A stretch of DNA of 64,000 nt from Euglena gracilis (GCA_039621445.1 CP154954.1:25060954-25124953); one strand, 5' to 3'; shown: positions 51,424 to 64,000, numbered from the stretch's first letter. Translations and numbers: made by a program. Notes: generated from the sequence alone by a model not told the origin.

Positions 51424-54400
51424 CTGGATGGATGGGTTGGAACCCCCCAACTCCTCCGCGGCCTTAAAAAATGGGGGCTTGGAGCCCATTGAGCACCTCC
51501 GACCCGTGTCCCAAGCCTTCTGGCCTATCCCACAGTGCCACGTTGCTCTGCTATTGTGGAAACGCCGACGAGTGCCATGATTGCGGCGCCCCCTGATTGT
51601 GGAAGTGGCTACGCGGCCAGGCACCTGTGTCTAAAACAGGGCCTAAAATGACTTCCCAACCCTTGTTAATCCTTGTCAATAACACTTTCGGGAATATTGC
51701 TGTGTCTCGGACAAGGGCTGGGTGGGAATGAAAAATAAAATAACTGCCTGAATTAATTGTAATACACAGGTATTGTCATGAGTGGCAAAAATGGCACGAA
51801 ACTCGGAACACACGCGTAGAGCATCCACAAAGATTGCTTTTTGCAGCTTCGTGTTTTTTTAATCAAATTCTTCCGACAACGTAATGATTTTGTACAGAAA
51901 CAGCAATTGTGGTGCAATCATCGTTGATTCTATCCTTCTTTGTAGTGCGTGCTTTCTTAAAAAAGTCTCCTGAAAAATGGGTGTTTTGAAAAATCGCTCC
52001 AGAGTTTTTGAATTTCAGAACAAAGGTGTCTAAATTGGTGGTCTCCAAATTCAGCGGAGATGACCAGGTCTCACCCCACCCCCCGCTGACCCCTCCCTGT
52101 GGGGTCAGGTTTTGGGGCAGGGAGTGTAGCGTTGTGCCCCCCCCCCCCCCCCCGAGCGCTTGGCCCCCCTCCTCCTCACATGCAAACCTGGCCGCCCTGA
52201 AGCTGACTTCAGGAAAATATTTGACTGTTGGCTTGCGCTGGACCCAAACCGCACCCCCCCCCCCGGGGATTATGCGCAGCAGAATCTCTTCTGTCAGGAT
52301 TTCCCCTTCCCACGGATTTTTGAACAGAGCCTCACCTAGATTTGATCAGTTTTCATGAATACGTCCCTGCTTCCTTTGACATGGGTTTCTGATTGAAGAC
52401 TTGTGAACGTCTGATGAATCATTGGACTTTCAGAACAACCCAGTTTTGGTCAAGAAAAAATTTTGGTGGAAACAGCCCAAGGGTGTGAAAATGGGTGTCT
52501 GCACCCGACCCCTCTGGCTGCAATGCCATGGAGGTTCCAGCGTGTCGCCCATGTTGGCCCCTCCTGTAGCTCTGCAGTGACTCATGCAGCGCCGTGCCCC
52601 ACTTCCTCGCCCCTCCCGATGCGTAGGTTTGCGCTGGTTGGCATTGCTTGCCAACCTGCTCGCAGGCTGTATCGGCCCGCCTTTTGGAGGTTCTTTTCTT
52701 TGGGTATTGTGGAAATGGGCTTTCTGGGCTTCTGGCATCTTCAGCGCCGAAGGCACCTTGGCCAGGGGTTTTCTTAAGCCGGAGGGTACCATCCCCCGGG
52801 GGGGTCCAGCCAGCCAGCAGCTCAAATCCAGCCAGCAGCCCAAATTCGGGCTGGGAGCCCCCCCCCCCCCGGGGTCGAGTGAAATAAAGTTGGGTTCCAG
52901 CCCGGCCAGAGGCCGGGCCAGCCGGCCACAGGCTGGCCAGCCAACTGGGCTGCTCAGCTCACCCATCCCTGCATTTTCCCCCCTCATCACAGCTTCCTCC
53001 ATCACAGCCCCTCCATCCATCAAGATGTCGAAAATGGCAAAAAGTTTTAGTTTTTTTCACCGACCCAGCCCAGCCCAGCCCCCTCCAGCCCGGGACTTGA
53101 ATAGTGCTGAGCTCTTAATAAGCGCTCACCCACCCCTTCATTGACACCCCCATATAAACCAGCGCACTCCATGGAGCTCTGTTGACTGAAATGCAAGGGT
53201 TTTGTGCCCGAAACGGGGCGCCGGGGGGTGAAGAAACACTCATTTTTGGCTAAATACACCTTTTCCGGGTCCGGGAGGCCAAAAAACAGCGCTTTTAGCG
53301 AAAATTTTTTTTGGATTGTTTCGAATTTTTTGACCCAAAAATGACCGGAAGTGAGTGGGTTGACAGCCCAAAACGGGGCGCTGGCGGGTCGAAAAACGCT
53401 CATTTTCGGCCCAAAAACAGTTTTTCTGGGTTCGGGAGGCCCGTATCTCGGGCTACGCGAACAGCTGCGGGGAAATCAAAAATACCGGTAGATGGAGTGT
53501 TCCAAGGGCTTCAAATTAAGTCTCCGGACATTTCCTTTAATTTGGCTTCATTTTGGAGATATTTTGAAAATTGACATTTTTTTCGCCGAAATGGCAGAGT
53601 CCAAAGGGGGGGGGGGCTTATCCAGGGGTGGGTGGGCCAATCCTACCCAGTTTGGACCCCTTCGCGGGTGAATAACTCGGGCCTGGCAGGGAGTTGGGGG
53701 TCAAACCCAGGTGATTCGGAAACTCGGAATCCAGTCGCTCGCGACTGAATTTTTTTTTTCGGGAACGGGGCCAGGATCATGGTGATAATCCGTCGGTTCC
53801 CGAGGTGGCCCTGAGGGGGGGGGAGGGGTGGGTTCGGGGGTTTCCCCCAGGGGTAAGCTTCCCTCTTACCCATAAAGGGATAAGAGCTCAGCGACCCCCC
53901 CCCTATACCCCCCAGGGGGGGGGGTAGCAGCTCATTTCCACCAGCCCAGCCCAGCCCCCTCCAGCCCGGGACCCTCCCCCCCCCCCTAATTCCCCTGGGG
54001 GGGGTAGCAGCTCATTTCCAGCCAGCAGCCTTTTTTTGCCAGCCGGAGGCTGGACCCCACCCCGAGGATCCTTAAGAAAACCCCTGACCTTGGCCGATGT
54101 GCTAACCCCCCGCCAAAATAACCCCCCTGACGATGCGTAGCACTGGGACCTCTTTTTTAAATTATAAAAATTCAAAAATCTGGCGATTTTCTGACATTTT
54201 TGAAGCCACCATTCTTTTCTTCATGTTAGATTTTCCTTGTCCAAGGTCCCAACCAAGGAAATTTTTAAAATTTTTGGATCCCGGTGGGGGGGGTGTGGGG
54301 GGGGTGGGTCTGCCAGACACTTTCCCGGCCTGACGGCTGTCGCCGCCTCTCACCGTCTGGGCGGTTCCCCCAAGGACCTTGAGAGCCCCTGCCGCAGACG

Positions 54401-54504
54401 GGGGTTTTGACCATGGCCATTTCCGCTTTTTTTTTTGACCCCAAAGTGATCCCCAAAAATGTGGGTCCCCTGAACCGCCCCCCCCCCCCCCGACGGTATT
54501 CCTG
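51424..54504. repeat. unit B of the array
   Basis: Starts CCTGGATGGATGGGTTGG. The period to unit C is about 3080 bases and the two units differ by a few substitutions and homopolymer lengths. Confidence 0.92.
51863..52059 (-). CDS. candidate terminal exon on the minus strand, unit B
   Basis: Same as 47494-47690 with Cys for Tyr after the DD pair and Val for Ile near the end. The frame and the CTG-GTCAT boundary are preserved. The short upstream exon would be 52194-52237. Confidence 0.5.
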
Positions 54505-57500
54505 GGTGGATGGGTTGGAACCCCCCAACTCCTCCGCGGCCTTAAAAAATGGGGGCTTGGAGCCCATTGAGCACCTCCGACCCGTGTCCCAAGCCTTCTG
54601 GCCTATCCCACAGTGCCACGTTGCTCTGCTATTGTGGAAACGCCGACGAGTGCCATGATTGCGGCGCCCCCTGATTGTGGAAGTGGCTACGCGGCCAGGC
54701 ACCTGTGTCTAAAACAGGGCCTAAAATGACTTCCCAACCCTTGTTAATCCTTGTCAATAACACTTTCGGGAATATTGCTGTGTCTCGGACAAGGGCTGGG
54801 TGGGAATGAAAAATAAAATAACTGCCTGAATTAATTGTAATACACAGGTATTGTCATGAGTGGCAAAAATGGCACGAAACTCGGAACACACGCGTAGAGC
54901 ATCCACAAAGATTGCTTTTTGCAGCTTCGTGTTTTTTTAATCAAATTCTTCCGACAATGTAATGATTTTGTACAGAAACAGCAATTGTGGTGCAATCATC
55001 GTTGATTCTATCCTTCTTTGTAGTGCGTGCTTTCTTAAAAAAGTCTCCTGAGAAATGGGCGTTTTGAAAAATCGCTCCAGAGTTTTTGAATTTCAGAACA
55101 AAGGTGTCTAAATTGGTGGTCTCCAAATTCAGCGGAGATGACCAGGTCCCCCCCCCCCCCCCGCCCGCCCCCCCCCGGGGGGTCAGGTTTTGGGGCAGGG
55201 AGTGTAGCGTTGTGCCCCCCCCCCCCCCGAGCGCTTGGCCCCCCTCCTCCTCACATGCAAACCTGGCCGCCCTGAAGCTGACTTCAGGAAAATATTTGAC
55301 TGTTGGCTTGCGCTGGACCCAAACCGCACCCCCCCCCCCCGGGGATTATGCGCAGCAGAATCTCTTCTGTCAGGATTTCCCTTCCCACGGATTTTTGAAC
55401 AGAGCCTCACCTAGATTTGATCAGTTTTCATGAATACGTCCCTGCTTCCTTTGACATGGGTTTCTGATTGAAGACTTGTGAACGTCTGATGAATCATTGG
55501 ACTTTCAGAACAACCCAGTTTTGGTCAAGAAAAAATTTTGGTGGAAACAGCCCAAGGGTGTGAAAATGGGTGTCTGCACCCGACCCCTCTGGCTGCAATG
55601 CCATGGAGGTTCCAGCGTGTCGTCCGTGTTGGCCCCTCCTGTAGCTCTGCAGTGACTCATGCAGCGCCGTGCCCCACTTCCTCGCCCCTCCCGATGCGTA
55701 GGTTTGCGCTGGTTGGCATTGCTTGCCAACCTGCTCGCAGGCTGTATCGGCCCGCCTTTTGGAGGTTCTTTTCTTTGGGTATTGTGGAAATGGGCTTTCT
55801 GGGCTTCTGGCATCTTCAGCGCCGAAGGCACCTTGGCCAGGGGTTTTCTTAAGCCGGAGGGTACCATCCCCCGGGGGGGGGGTTCCAGCCAGCTAGCAGC
55901 TCAAATCCAGCCAGCAGCCCAAATTCGGGCTGGGAGCCCCCCCCCCCCGGGGTCGAGTGAAATTAAGTTGGGTTCCAGCCCGGCCAGAGGCCGGGCCAGC
56001 CGGCCACAGGCTGTCCAGCCAACTGGGCTGCTCAGCTCACCCATCCCTACATTTTCCCCCCTCATCACAGCTTCCTCCATCACAGCCCCTCCATCCATCA
56101 AAATGTCGAAAATGGCAAAAAGTTTTAGTTTTTTTCACCGACCCAGCCCAGCCCAGCCCCCTCCAGCCCGGGACTTGAATAGTGCTGAGCTCTTAATAAG
56201 CGCTCACCCACCCCTTCATTGACACCCCCATATAAACCAGCGCACTCCATGGAGCTCTGTTGACTGAAATGCAAGGGTTTTGTGCCCGAAACGGGGCGCC
56301 GGGGGGTGAAGAAACACTCATTTTTGGCTAAATACACCTTTTCCGGGTCCGGGAGGCCAAAAAACAGCGCTTTTAGCGAAATTTTTTTTTGGATTGTTTC
56401 GAATTTTTTGACCCAAAAATGACCGGAAGTGAGTGGGTTGACAGCCCAAAACGGGGCGCTGGCGGGTCGAAAAACGCTCATTTTCGGCCCAAAAACAGTT
56501 TTTCTGGGTTCGGGAGGCCCGTATCTCGGGCTACGCGAACAGCTGCGGGGAAATCAAAAATACCGGTAGATGGAGTGTTCCAAGGGCTTCAAATTAAGTC
56601 TCCGGACATTTCCTTTAATTTGGCTTCATTTTGGAGATATTTTGAAAATTGACATTTTTTCGCCGAAATGGCAGAGTCCAAAGGGGGGGGGGGCTTATCC
56701 AGGGGGGGGTGGGCCAATCCTACCCAGTTTGGACCCCTTCGCGGGTGAATAACTCGGGCCTGGCAGGGAGTTGGGGGTCAAACCCAGGTGATTCGGAAAC
56801 TCGGAATCCAGTCGCTCGCGACTGAATTTTTTTTTTCGGGAACGGGGCCAGGATCATGGTGATAATCCGTCGGTTCCCGAGGTGGCCCTGAGGGGGGGGG
56901 AGGGGTGGGTTCGGGGGTTTCCCCCAGGGGTAAGCTTCCCTCTTACCCATAAAGGGATAAGAGCTCAGCGACCCCCCCCCTATACCCCCCAGGGGGGGGG
57001 TAGCAGCTCATTTCCACCAGCCCAGCCCAGCCCCCTCCAGCCCGGGACCCTCCCCCCCCCCTAATTCCCCTGGGGGGGGTAGCAGCTCATTTCCAGCCAG
57101 CAGCCTTTTTTTGCCAGCCGGAGGCTGGACCCCACCCCGAGGATCCTTAAGAAAACCCCTGACCTTGGCCGATGTGCTAACCCCCCGCCAAAATAACCCC
57201 CCTGACGATGCGTAGCACTGGGACCTCTTTTTTAAATTATAAAATTCAAAAATCTGGCGATTTTCTGACATTTTTGAAGCCACCACTTCTTTTCTTCATG
57301 TTAAATTTTCCTTGTCCAAGGTCCCAACCAAGGAAATTTTTAAAATTTTTGGATCCCGGTGGGGGGGGTGGGGGGGGGTGGGTGGGTCTGCCAGACACTT
57401 TCCCGGCCTGACAGCTGTCACCGCCTCTCACCGTCTGGGCGGTTCCCCCAAGGACCTTGAGAGCCCCTGCCGCAGACGGGGGTTTTGACCATGGCCATTT

Positions 57501-57585
57501 CCGCTTTTTTTTTGACCCCAAAGTGATCCCCAAAAATGTGAGTCCCCTGAACCGTCCCTCCCCCCCCCCCCGAAGGTACTCCTGG
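54505..57585. repeat. unit C of the array
   Basis: Starts CCTGGGTGGATGGGTTGG. A third start of the same word at 57586 shows that a fourth unit began and breaks off after TATCCCACAGTGCCACGTT near 57704. Confidence 0.92.
54941..55137 (-). CDS. candidate terminal exon on the minus strand, unit C
   Basis: Same as in units A and B, with one Thr-to-Ala change (AHFSGDFF). The upstream short exon would be 55269-55312. The G-run next to the boundary has expanded but CTG-GTCAT remains. Confidence 0.5.
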
Positions 57586-57831
57586 GTGGATGGGTTGGGA
57601 ACCCCCCAACACCTCCGCGACCTAAAAAAAATGGGGGCTTGGAGCCCATTGAGCACCTCCGACCCGTGTCCCCAGCCTTCTGGCCTATCCCACAGTGCCA
57701 CGTTTTGATTGGCCACTGCCACTGAGGTACGTCTCCCACTGGGTCTCTTGGGAGCGGGGTTGCTGCGATACCGATGGCTCGAGGCCTGATGGGAGGGTAG
57801 GTGGGACGGCCGCGTAATGGGTGAATCTGAC

Positions 57832-57953
57832 CTGCCAGCCAGAGGCTGTTGTGTGGCAATGCAGCCCTTCAGCAAACGAACCAAGTGGCTCCTCACATTT
57901 TCCCAGTGCCTCGGTCATCTTTGTCACACCCAAAACGAGCTGGAGGTCAACCC
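57832..57953 (-). CDS. candidate 40-codon exon, minus strand, unrecognised
   Basis: On the minus strand the exon follows CTG-TCACT and ends at TGGCAG|GTCAGA. It reads VDLQLVLGVTKMTEALGKC then EEPLGSFAEGLHCHTTASG. It is two bases plus exactly 40 codons. The plus strand is open as well (with GTGAGT at 57960), so strand is not certain. Confidence 0.4.
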
Positions 57954-58800
57954 AGTGACAGTGAGTTGCAGCAATGTCTCGAAATATTTAGCCAGAAAAC
58001 TTCATTTTTTTAAAAAAAAGCCCGGGGAAGTACTGAAAAGAAAACATGACGACATGGCATAAATTTTGTGAATATGCTTCTTGCTAAATTTTGTGAATAT
58101 GCTTTAAGGACATTTTTGTTTTTACAATGACGCAACACGAGGCAGCAAGCAGAAAGACTTAATAAATTGGCCACCTCTCCCAAGGCACCACATTGGCACA
58201 GCAAATGCACTGTTGAAATACGGCATGGGGTGGTTCCTTCAACAGCAAACGCCGGGTGTCGTCCCAGAAAAGCGTCTTTGACGTGGGAGGGGGTGGCAAA
58301 TACATTCTGTACCTTGGGCAAGGGGGTAACTGGTTCATATGCACGGTGTTTTCCTGAGCTTTCCCCCTAACTGATTTTGTCACCAGCGACCAATCTGCCG
58401 GAGGGGACTCGTGGAATGCGTTGGTTGAGTGAGAGATTCTCGTTTCCCCGAAATTTCAACCCCCAGCGCCACCTTTTGGCCCGAAACCCATGGATTTTGA
58501 GTCAAAACTGGGTCAAAAAAGCGGAAAAAATAATGTAAATCTGCGAAATTCGCAGTCCTAGTCTTTTCCAACGTCCATTACGTGCAGCTCCCTTGTGGTG
58601 AACCCTCCGGGTGAACTGCCTCCGGCCACCCGGCCTTCCCATATTGCACGAGGGGGATCTGGGGAGGACGCCGTGTTTGATTTGTGCCTGTCCCGGCGTT
58701 GCACCACCACCAAAGCAGCCAGTGAGCTGGGCCCGACTGAGCCAAGGCTTGCCCCCCCCGACCGGCACCTGCCCCGTCCCGTCCCCGTCTGTCCCGGCAG

Positions 58801-58953
58801 CCGACCTCCCTCCAAAACGTGATGCACCCGATGGGCCCCCTGGGCTTCTCCGTCAACCTGCTGGCGACGGGCCCTCTGGCGGTGATGGGGCTCGCCTGCG
58901 GCGTCTACATGGCGGAGGAGGCCGCCGCGGCGCGCCGCTGCCTCGTCCGGCGC
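58801..58953 (+). CDS. exon of a small hydrophobic protein
   Basis: After TGTCCCGGCAG the frame reads PTSLQNVMHPMGPLGFSV, then NLLATGPLAVMGLACGVYM, a likely membrane segment, then EEAAAARRCLVRR. GC-rich, 51 codons. The end is set at CGC before CCGCAG (nonconventional) but is not proven. The function is unknown. The basic tail after a hydrophobic stretch would suit an organelle membrane protein (inference). Confidence 0.6.
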
Positions 58954-59029
58954 CCGCAGCCTGCCCCTTGGTCCCTCCCAGAGGGACGAGCCCTCGTGCA
59001 CACTCCCCCTCAAATAACAGCCCTCCCCC

Positions 59030-59300
59030 CAAATACCGGGGGGGGAAAAATTTTGCCCTAGAGAAAATTTGCACGGACAAATTTCGCGGAAGCAAATCCC
59101 GCGAAATATTTCCGGACATTTTTAAGGAATCCCGCAAAATTTTTGTCCATGTATTCCCTTTCAGGCCATTTTTGCTTCACAGAAAAAAAAATCCCGCAAA
59201 ATATTTCCGGACATTTTTAAGGAATCCCGCGAAATTTGTCGTCCGCGAAATTTGTCGCCGCAAAATTTCTCTGGCACAAAAATTTCCCCCCCCCCGGTAA
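59030..59300. repeat. CCCGCGAAAT / TTTCGCGG short repeats
   Basis: AATCCCGCAAAATATTTCC with GGACATTTTTAAGGAATCCC occurs twice, with AAATTTCGCGG and AAATTTGTCG words around. It is flanked by GGGGGGGAAAAATTTT at 59040 and AAAAATTTCCCCCCCCCC at 59278, which are inverted copies. Confidence 0.75.
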
Positions 59301-59832
59301 TAACACCCCCCATCAGGAGCCATTTCTGTGCAAAGCAGCTCAAAAATATGCACCCTTTTCCACCCAAAATAAATAACACCAACAAAAATCTGTCATATTT
59401 TCATGGGTATCATCATCATCAGCCCAATCGAAGGTAGGTGCAAATGGTTCGTCCTGGAATCTCGAGGACGCAGGGTACCCTTTTTCTGAGGCAACACCTC
59501 GAGAACCAGCCACATCCCATGATTTTAGCCGCCTGTCTGAATAGCAGCCGTAGAGGACAAGTGTGGGGGGGTTTATGGGACAGGATTCTTCCATGGTTGG
59601 ATCCAGTGCTTGGTGGTCAGTTGGGTTCGTAGACCCTGACAGCTTGTGGAAACACCCTGCAGTGGACCTCTGGTGCTCTGGTGCTGACTCACAGAGGTCA
59701 GCACCCCGTCCCGCTCTTCTTGGCTGGTCCGACGTGTTCGCATTGCATTTTTTCCAACACTACATCTCATGCGTTGTTCGGAATGGGTTCAGATTTTTTT
59801 TTAGCGAGATTTTTGTAATTTGACAAAAAAAG

Positions 59833-59910
59833 ACGGTGCCCAAGGTGCCGCACGGGGCGCACAAGGTCCTCCTTGAACTCCTCGAAAGGGACCCTCTGGA
59901 CTCAACACAA
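59833..59910 (+). CDS. candidate exon of the same gene
   Basis: TVPKVPHGAHKVLLELLERD then PLDSTQ follows AAAAAAAG. The composition is amphipathic-helix-like. The 3' end is not fixed. Confidence 0.4.
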
Positions 59911-60992
59911 AATCCTAATGATTGGAGCGGCCATGCCATCCACAATCCTGGTGGGTGGCTCCCCCCATCTGTCCAAGGCACAATGTCGTTGACGCCCCCC
60001 CCCCCTCTGCCAACTCCGCATTTCTTGAACTTTTTGAACATGCGCCATTTCCAGAAAAAAATCTGCCAAAATTTGAAACTAAACCGGTTGGATCCTGCCC
60101 GCAACCCCACTTTGCCCAAACAGCACCAAACTTGCATAAAAGAATTTTATGTATCATTGCTGTCCCCGAATAATGCCGTTCCATTGACACACCGTGTCGT
60201 TGAGACCCCCCCCCCCCCGATGCCAATGCCACAGTCCTGGTACATTGGCATGCCTAGGATGAGGGGGGGGGTATTAATGTCAAATAATTCGAAGAGTGCT
60301 GGGAAATCCAGGCATTAGTTTAAAATGTGTATTTTTGGCTCTTTACCTTGAGGTGAGATTCACCCAAGTGATGACGTCTCAAACGATACACCCCTGCCAG
60401 GTTCACTATTAGGGGGGGGGTTGTTTCGCAGATCCTTTTGAGGAACTGAAACAGTTCACTAACAAAAGGAAGTTCGTACCCCAAAGAAAATCACCCCTCT
60501 CCGCTCATATCCATAAAATTCAACAAGGAATCATTCAGATATCAAAGGAGAAAAGGGAAAGAACGACAAGTGCGTTTTTTTGGTGCGCATTTGCGTGTTC
60601 TTTTGGCGATTTTTTGAGTGCTGGGAACAAAATTGACATCTACATTTTTGATATTTCTCCCTTGCCGTTGAAAATTTCGAGCAAATGAACGGACCCCCCC
60701 CCCCCAGCCCACTGAAAACGACACCTGAGAAGTGCTGTTTTGAACCACATTTTTTCTGCTGCCCATCCTGGACAGTTCTGCCTTGCTGTGCCTGTCATCC
60801 CCCCCGGTTGATGTCGGACCGTCTGCCGTCCAATGCAAGAAACAATTTTTTTTCAACTTGATTTAGTTCCTGCGGGATCGCGATCCCGCTGCCATTCATC
60901 CCGAGTCCGTCCTCGCCCACCCACCGTGCCACTCCCCTGCCCCGGGGCCCCTCCATCCGGGAGGCCCGACCCCCCCTCGCCCCTCTGCCGCC

Positions 60993-61063
60993 GCGGCCTG
61001 GACCGGCAGTTCGTGTGGCGCCTCATCCAGAAGCACCCGCTGGCCCTCACCGCCAACCTGTAG
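60993..61063 (+). CDS. terminal exon, probably of the 58.8-kb gene
   Basis: GLDRQFVWRLIQKHPLALT then ANL and TAG, GC3-rich. The 5' edge fits the nonconventional rule (CTG-CCGCC followed by GC-GGC). Assignment to the same gene rests on strand, proximity and codon use. Confidence 0.5.
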
Positions 61064-63140
61064 AGCCGCCCGCGGAGCTGGCCGAGCCCCCCCCCCCCCC
61101 CTCGCCCAACAGGAGTGTCCACACGCACCAGCCCGTGGAGGGGGGAGTGTGGACCTTCTCATCTATCTGGCAGGGGCACCTTCGTCTCCCTCCTGGCAGG
61201 GCAGTCCATGTGGGACGGGGATTTTTTTTTTTCGCTAAGGACTGCCCCTTGACGACCGCCCTTTGGCCATACACCCGGGCCCGTCTGCCTCGCCGCGCCA
61301 CCCTCTCCATCGGTGCGGTGCAGCCGCCGTGGTTCGTCGCCGCCGCTCACCGCCGTAGTGGCCGACCTCCGCAGTGGCTGCCTTTCGCAGCCAAGCGCCT
61401 TCAGTGACAAATCCCGACAATCCCGACAAATCCCGACACATCCCGACAAATCCTAACAACGCCACCAAAATATCAAGTGTGTGGAGGTGCTTGTTCATAG
61501 CCAAGTAGCACCCGCTTCCCAATCCCTGCTTGTTGATCCGTCCACTGGCTCACTGGTGAGCAGCGAGCCCAGCGTCAAGCACAAACTCACCAAAATCAAG
61601 CAAAAATGCTTAATTCGCCGAAATCACGTTTGAAATCATGTGGAAATATGTTTCTAACAGAAGTCGAAAGAAATAATTCAGGAAAAAAGATATAAAAAAA
61701 GCGCACACAGCTTTTTAATTGTTTTTTTTGAAAAAAATCTCCACCAAAAAGCCAGAAATCGTGTTCCATCTTTTACTTCATTTTCCCTGAACCCCCGAAA
61801 ATGCATGAAATCGATTTTGGCTTTTTCACCTGCTTTTTTTGCCTTTTGGTTTTTTGATTATTTATTTTCTGCGGCCTTTCTAAGGTCAAGAGTGCTCGCT
61901 CAATAGCTCCCCCAAGGACCTTTTTTTTCTGTTGCCTTTTTGACTGAGATTTCTGTTCAAATGAAACGAGTTTGCCAGTTGAGAGGGTCCTTCCCCCTCC
62001 CCACTCACAGTGAGTCCAGTGCCGATACCGCGGCCCTCATTTAATATATGTGGATGCACCGTGCTCAGCACAGGTCGAGCCTTTAGCTTTTGACCTGGCA
62101 CACAATATCAGTCCCATCCACCCCGCCCCCCCTCCCCCTCCAATCGATGCCTCCACCACTACTCTGCCACGGCCCCATTCCAGTCCATTTCCATTTCAGA
62201 AGCATCAGATTCCAAAGATTTTTTTCACATTCAAAAACCTCCAGTCAGGAACATCACAGAATCAAACAAGCAAAAGATGCAATACATCGACATGGATTGA
62301 ACGTGTCATTACGGTGCAAAAAAATAAAGTTTCGCTTTTTAAAGCTTTTCGGCATTGGATAGTCACTCAATCTCGCTCTTAATCTCTTTCTTGTTCCTTT
62401 GTGCATTTGTGGAAAGGAACGTCGAGTTTTATTTTGGGTAGGTTAGGGTCCAAATCCTGGCCGGGTGACAGGCCCCTCCTTTTGGTTGCTTTTGGATTTG
62501 CCGTAGATGAGCACCAATCACAATCCTCGCCATGCGTAACAGAGAAGGGGATCAAACACATCATATATTTTCTTTCAAGAAACGGAAGCATGTAAAAACA
62601 AACAAAAAAGAAACTCCCGGAGAAGAACTTGAGGTCTCCACCGCGGATGCGAGGTAATCCTTGCATCTTCCCACCCAAACCCAAACCTTTACGAAGGTCC
62701 CTCTGATGTCTCCCATACCCCCCCCCCCCCAAGTTCTTGGACAGGGAAGAGCAGGCTGCTATTTGGCACAAATATTGCATCTGTTTCTTATTGCAAATCC
62801 TTTGCGTTAGTGACTGTTTTTGCATCAGTTTTTTTCTTCTTCCTCGGAAAAGGTAGCCTCTGCACTGGTGCATTGAGAGGGTACAGAATGGGCGTGTGCC
62901 TGTGTGGGTCAGTTGGGATGTTCATTTCTGGCACCAAGGAAGGGAAATTTGAGTTATTTATATTTGGTTCCTCCGTGGAACTCTGCTTGTTGGTCTACAC
63001 TTTCCCATCCTTGTTTCATCACTGTCATGGCATCACCTGCCACCTGCAGGTATTTGATCCTTTCCTCACCCTCTTTTTTTTGCTTTATTCTCTATTTAAA
63101 TTGTGTAAATCTTGGTGTAAAAGAAGAAAAGAATCAAGAG
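61064..63140. other. no confident gene
   Basis: AT-rich with T-runs. An open stretch at 62880-63048 ends at CTGCAG|GTATTT but has no recognisable content. Several tandem CCCGACAAAT words lie at 61413-61452. Confidence 0.4.
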
Positions 63141-63670
63141 TAACCCCCCCCAAATAACCTGGCGGGGTGCCAGGTTATTGGAACCAACTTTTGGCCCTGC
63201 CCCCGCTAGTTTATTTGGGCCCTTTTTTTCAGCACCATAAAGGAATTTTGCCTCTTAAGGGGTGCCAAGTTACTGGATCCATCTTTTTTGACCCTCCCCC
63301 CGCCACGAGCAAGGACCCCGCCAGGTTATTTGGGGGGGTTTTTAGTGCCTTTTTATTGCTGAAATCCATTTTCATACACACTGGATTATTCCTGTATAGT
63401 TCTTTCGGCTTTTATTTGTGCCTGCCGAGCTTTGGTTTGACTCCCAACTTAAAATTTTTTTGCCAATCTACTCAGAGGGAACAGTGTAATGGTGAATGGT
63501 CGCTTTTTCCGCGGTTGAACTTTTTAGTCCGTATTGAAGTAACCCCCCCCCCCCCAAATGTAAAGCCCCCCCCCCGCCGCTTTATATTTGGGTGTAATTT
63601 CAAGACCCTCAGGGGGGCTTCATCTTTGGGAGGGGGGGGGCTTTACATATTTCTGGGGGGATAATTCAAA
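63140..63670. repeat. two small C-run/G-run inverted repeats
   Basis: CCCCCCCAAATAACCTGGCG at 63145 faces CGCCAGGTTATTTGGGGGG at 63320. AAATGTAAAGCCCCCCCCC at 63557 faces GGGGGGGCTTTACATATTT near 63637. Confidence 0.75.
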
Positions 63671-64000
63671 GTTTCTGGGTGAATTCCACAAACTGCCATT
63701 GCTTACTAATATTGTCGAATGCCAATTTTATACAAATTTCTGTCTTCTCCAAAAATGAAGATTTTATTAACCCGAAAATTTTGGTCATTTCCGGTGGAAA
63801 GTTGCTGTGTGCACCCAAAATTTTTCTGCTTTTGCCTCAAACCTGTGAATTGCTTCCTTGCTCTCCTTTTTTTCCGGCAGCAAAATCAAACCCATGGGGG
63901 TAAGGCTTTATATTTTCATATATAAAGACAGGTTTTTTCATTTGGGGGTTTATGTTGGCAGTTCGGAGGTGATACCTTGCTGGGACATGGAACAAGGATG

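Overview
The window is nuclear DNA of a eukaryote and looks euglenozoan, most likely a euglenid. The reason is splicing. Several short exons are identified by an alpha-kinase domain. Some are separated by ordinary GT-AG introns. Others are separated by introns with no GT or AG that have CAG at +4 to +6, CTG (or a pairing equivalent) at -8 to -6, and complementary ends. That is the published signature of euglenid nonconventional introns. Genes are sparse, with exons of about 40-200 bases inside kilobase introns. The introns are full of C-runs facing G-runs, inverted repeats and satellites. Most open frames in the window are low-complexity repeat or shadow frames and were not called.

Layout. 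0.1-1.2 kb holds a G-run inverted-repeat element. 1.56-3.16 kb is a hexanucleotide satellite ending at a splice acceptor and a terminal exon (3171-3442). 3.4-10.3 kb is mostly intergenic or intronic, with a hairpin (6988-7092) and a 1.8 kb pentamer/19-mer satellite. 10.3-24.5 kb holds plus-strand exons of a protein with RanBP2-type zinc fingers and an alpha-kinase domain. From 15450 to 24481 the chain is nearly continuous, with nonconventional and GT-AG introns mixed. An antisense two-exon coding piece (17088-17462) lies inside one of its introns. 12.1-13.6 kb is a 77-bp minisatellite enclosed by inverted repeats. 25.5-26.35 kb is the 3' end of an EF-hand gene.

27.9-31.4 kb is a unit with inverted ends carrying twelve copies of a palindrome based on TGCGCA-NN-TGCGCA. 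33.3 kb has a candidate first exon beginning MGCAIS. 34.0-38.5 kb is a tandem duplication of about 2.25 kb that duplicates a phase-0 57-codon exon. 38.5-47 kb has scattered candidate exons and repeats. 47.2-57.7 kb is an array of three related units, of which the first carries its inner segment inverted. Each unit has the same small antisense coding segment. 57.8-61.06 kb holds a candidate antisense exon and the plus-strand exons of a small hydrophobic protein. 61-64 kb shows only weak candidates and short inverted repeats.

Functionally, the window has one well-supported kinase (alpha-kinase, eEF2K/MHCK type), one EF-hand protein end and several unknowns. No operon logic, rRNA, tRNA or CRISPR was seen. 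Exon boundaries rest on reading frame, splice motifs and family similarity recalled from knowledge. No alignment or transcript was available.
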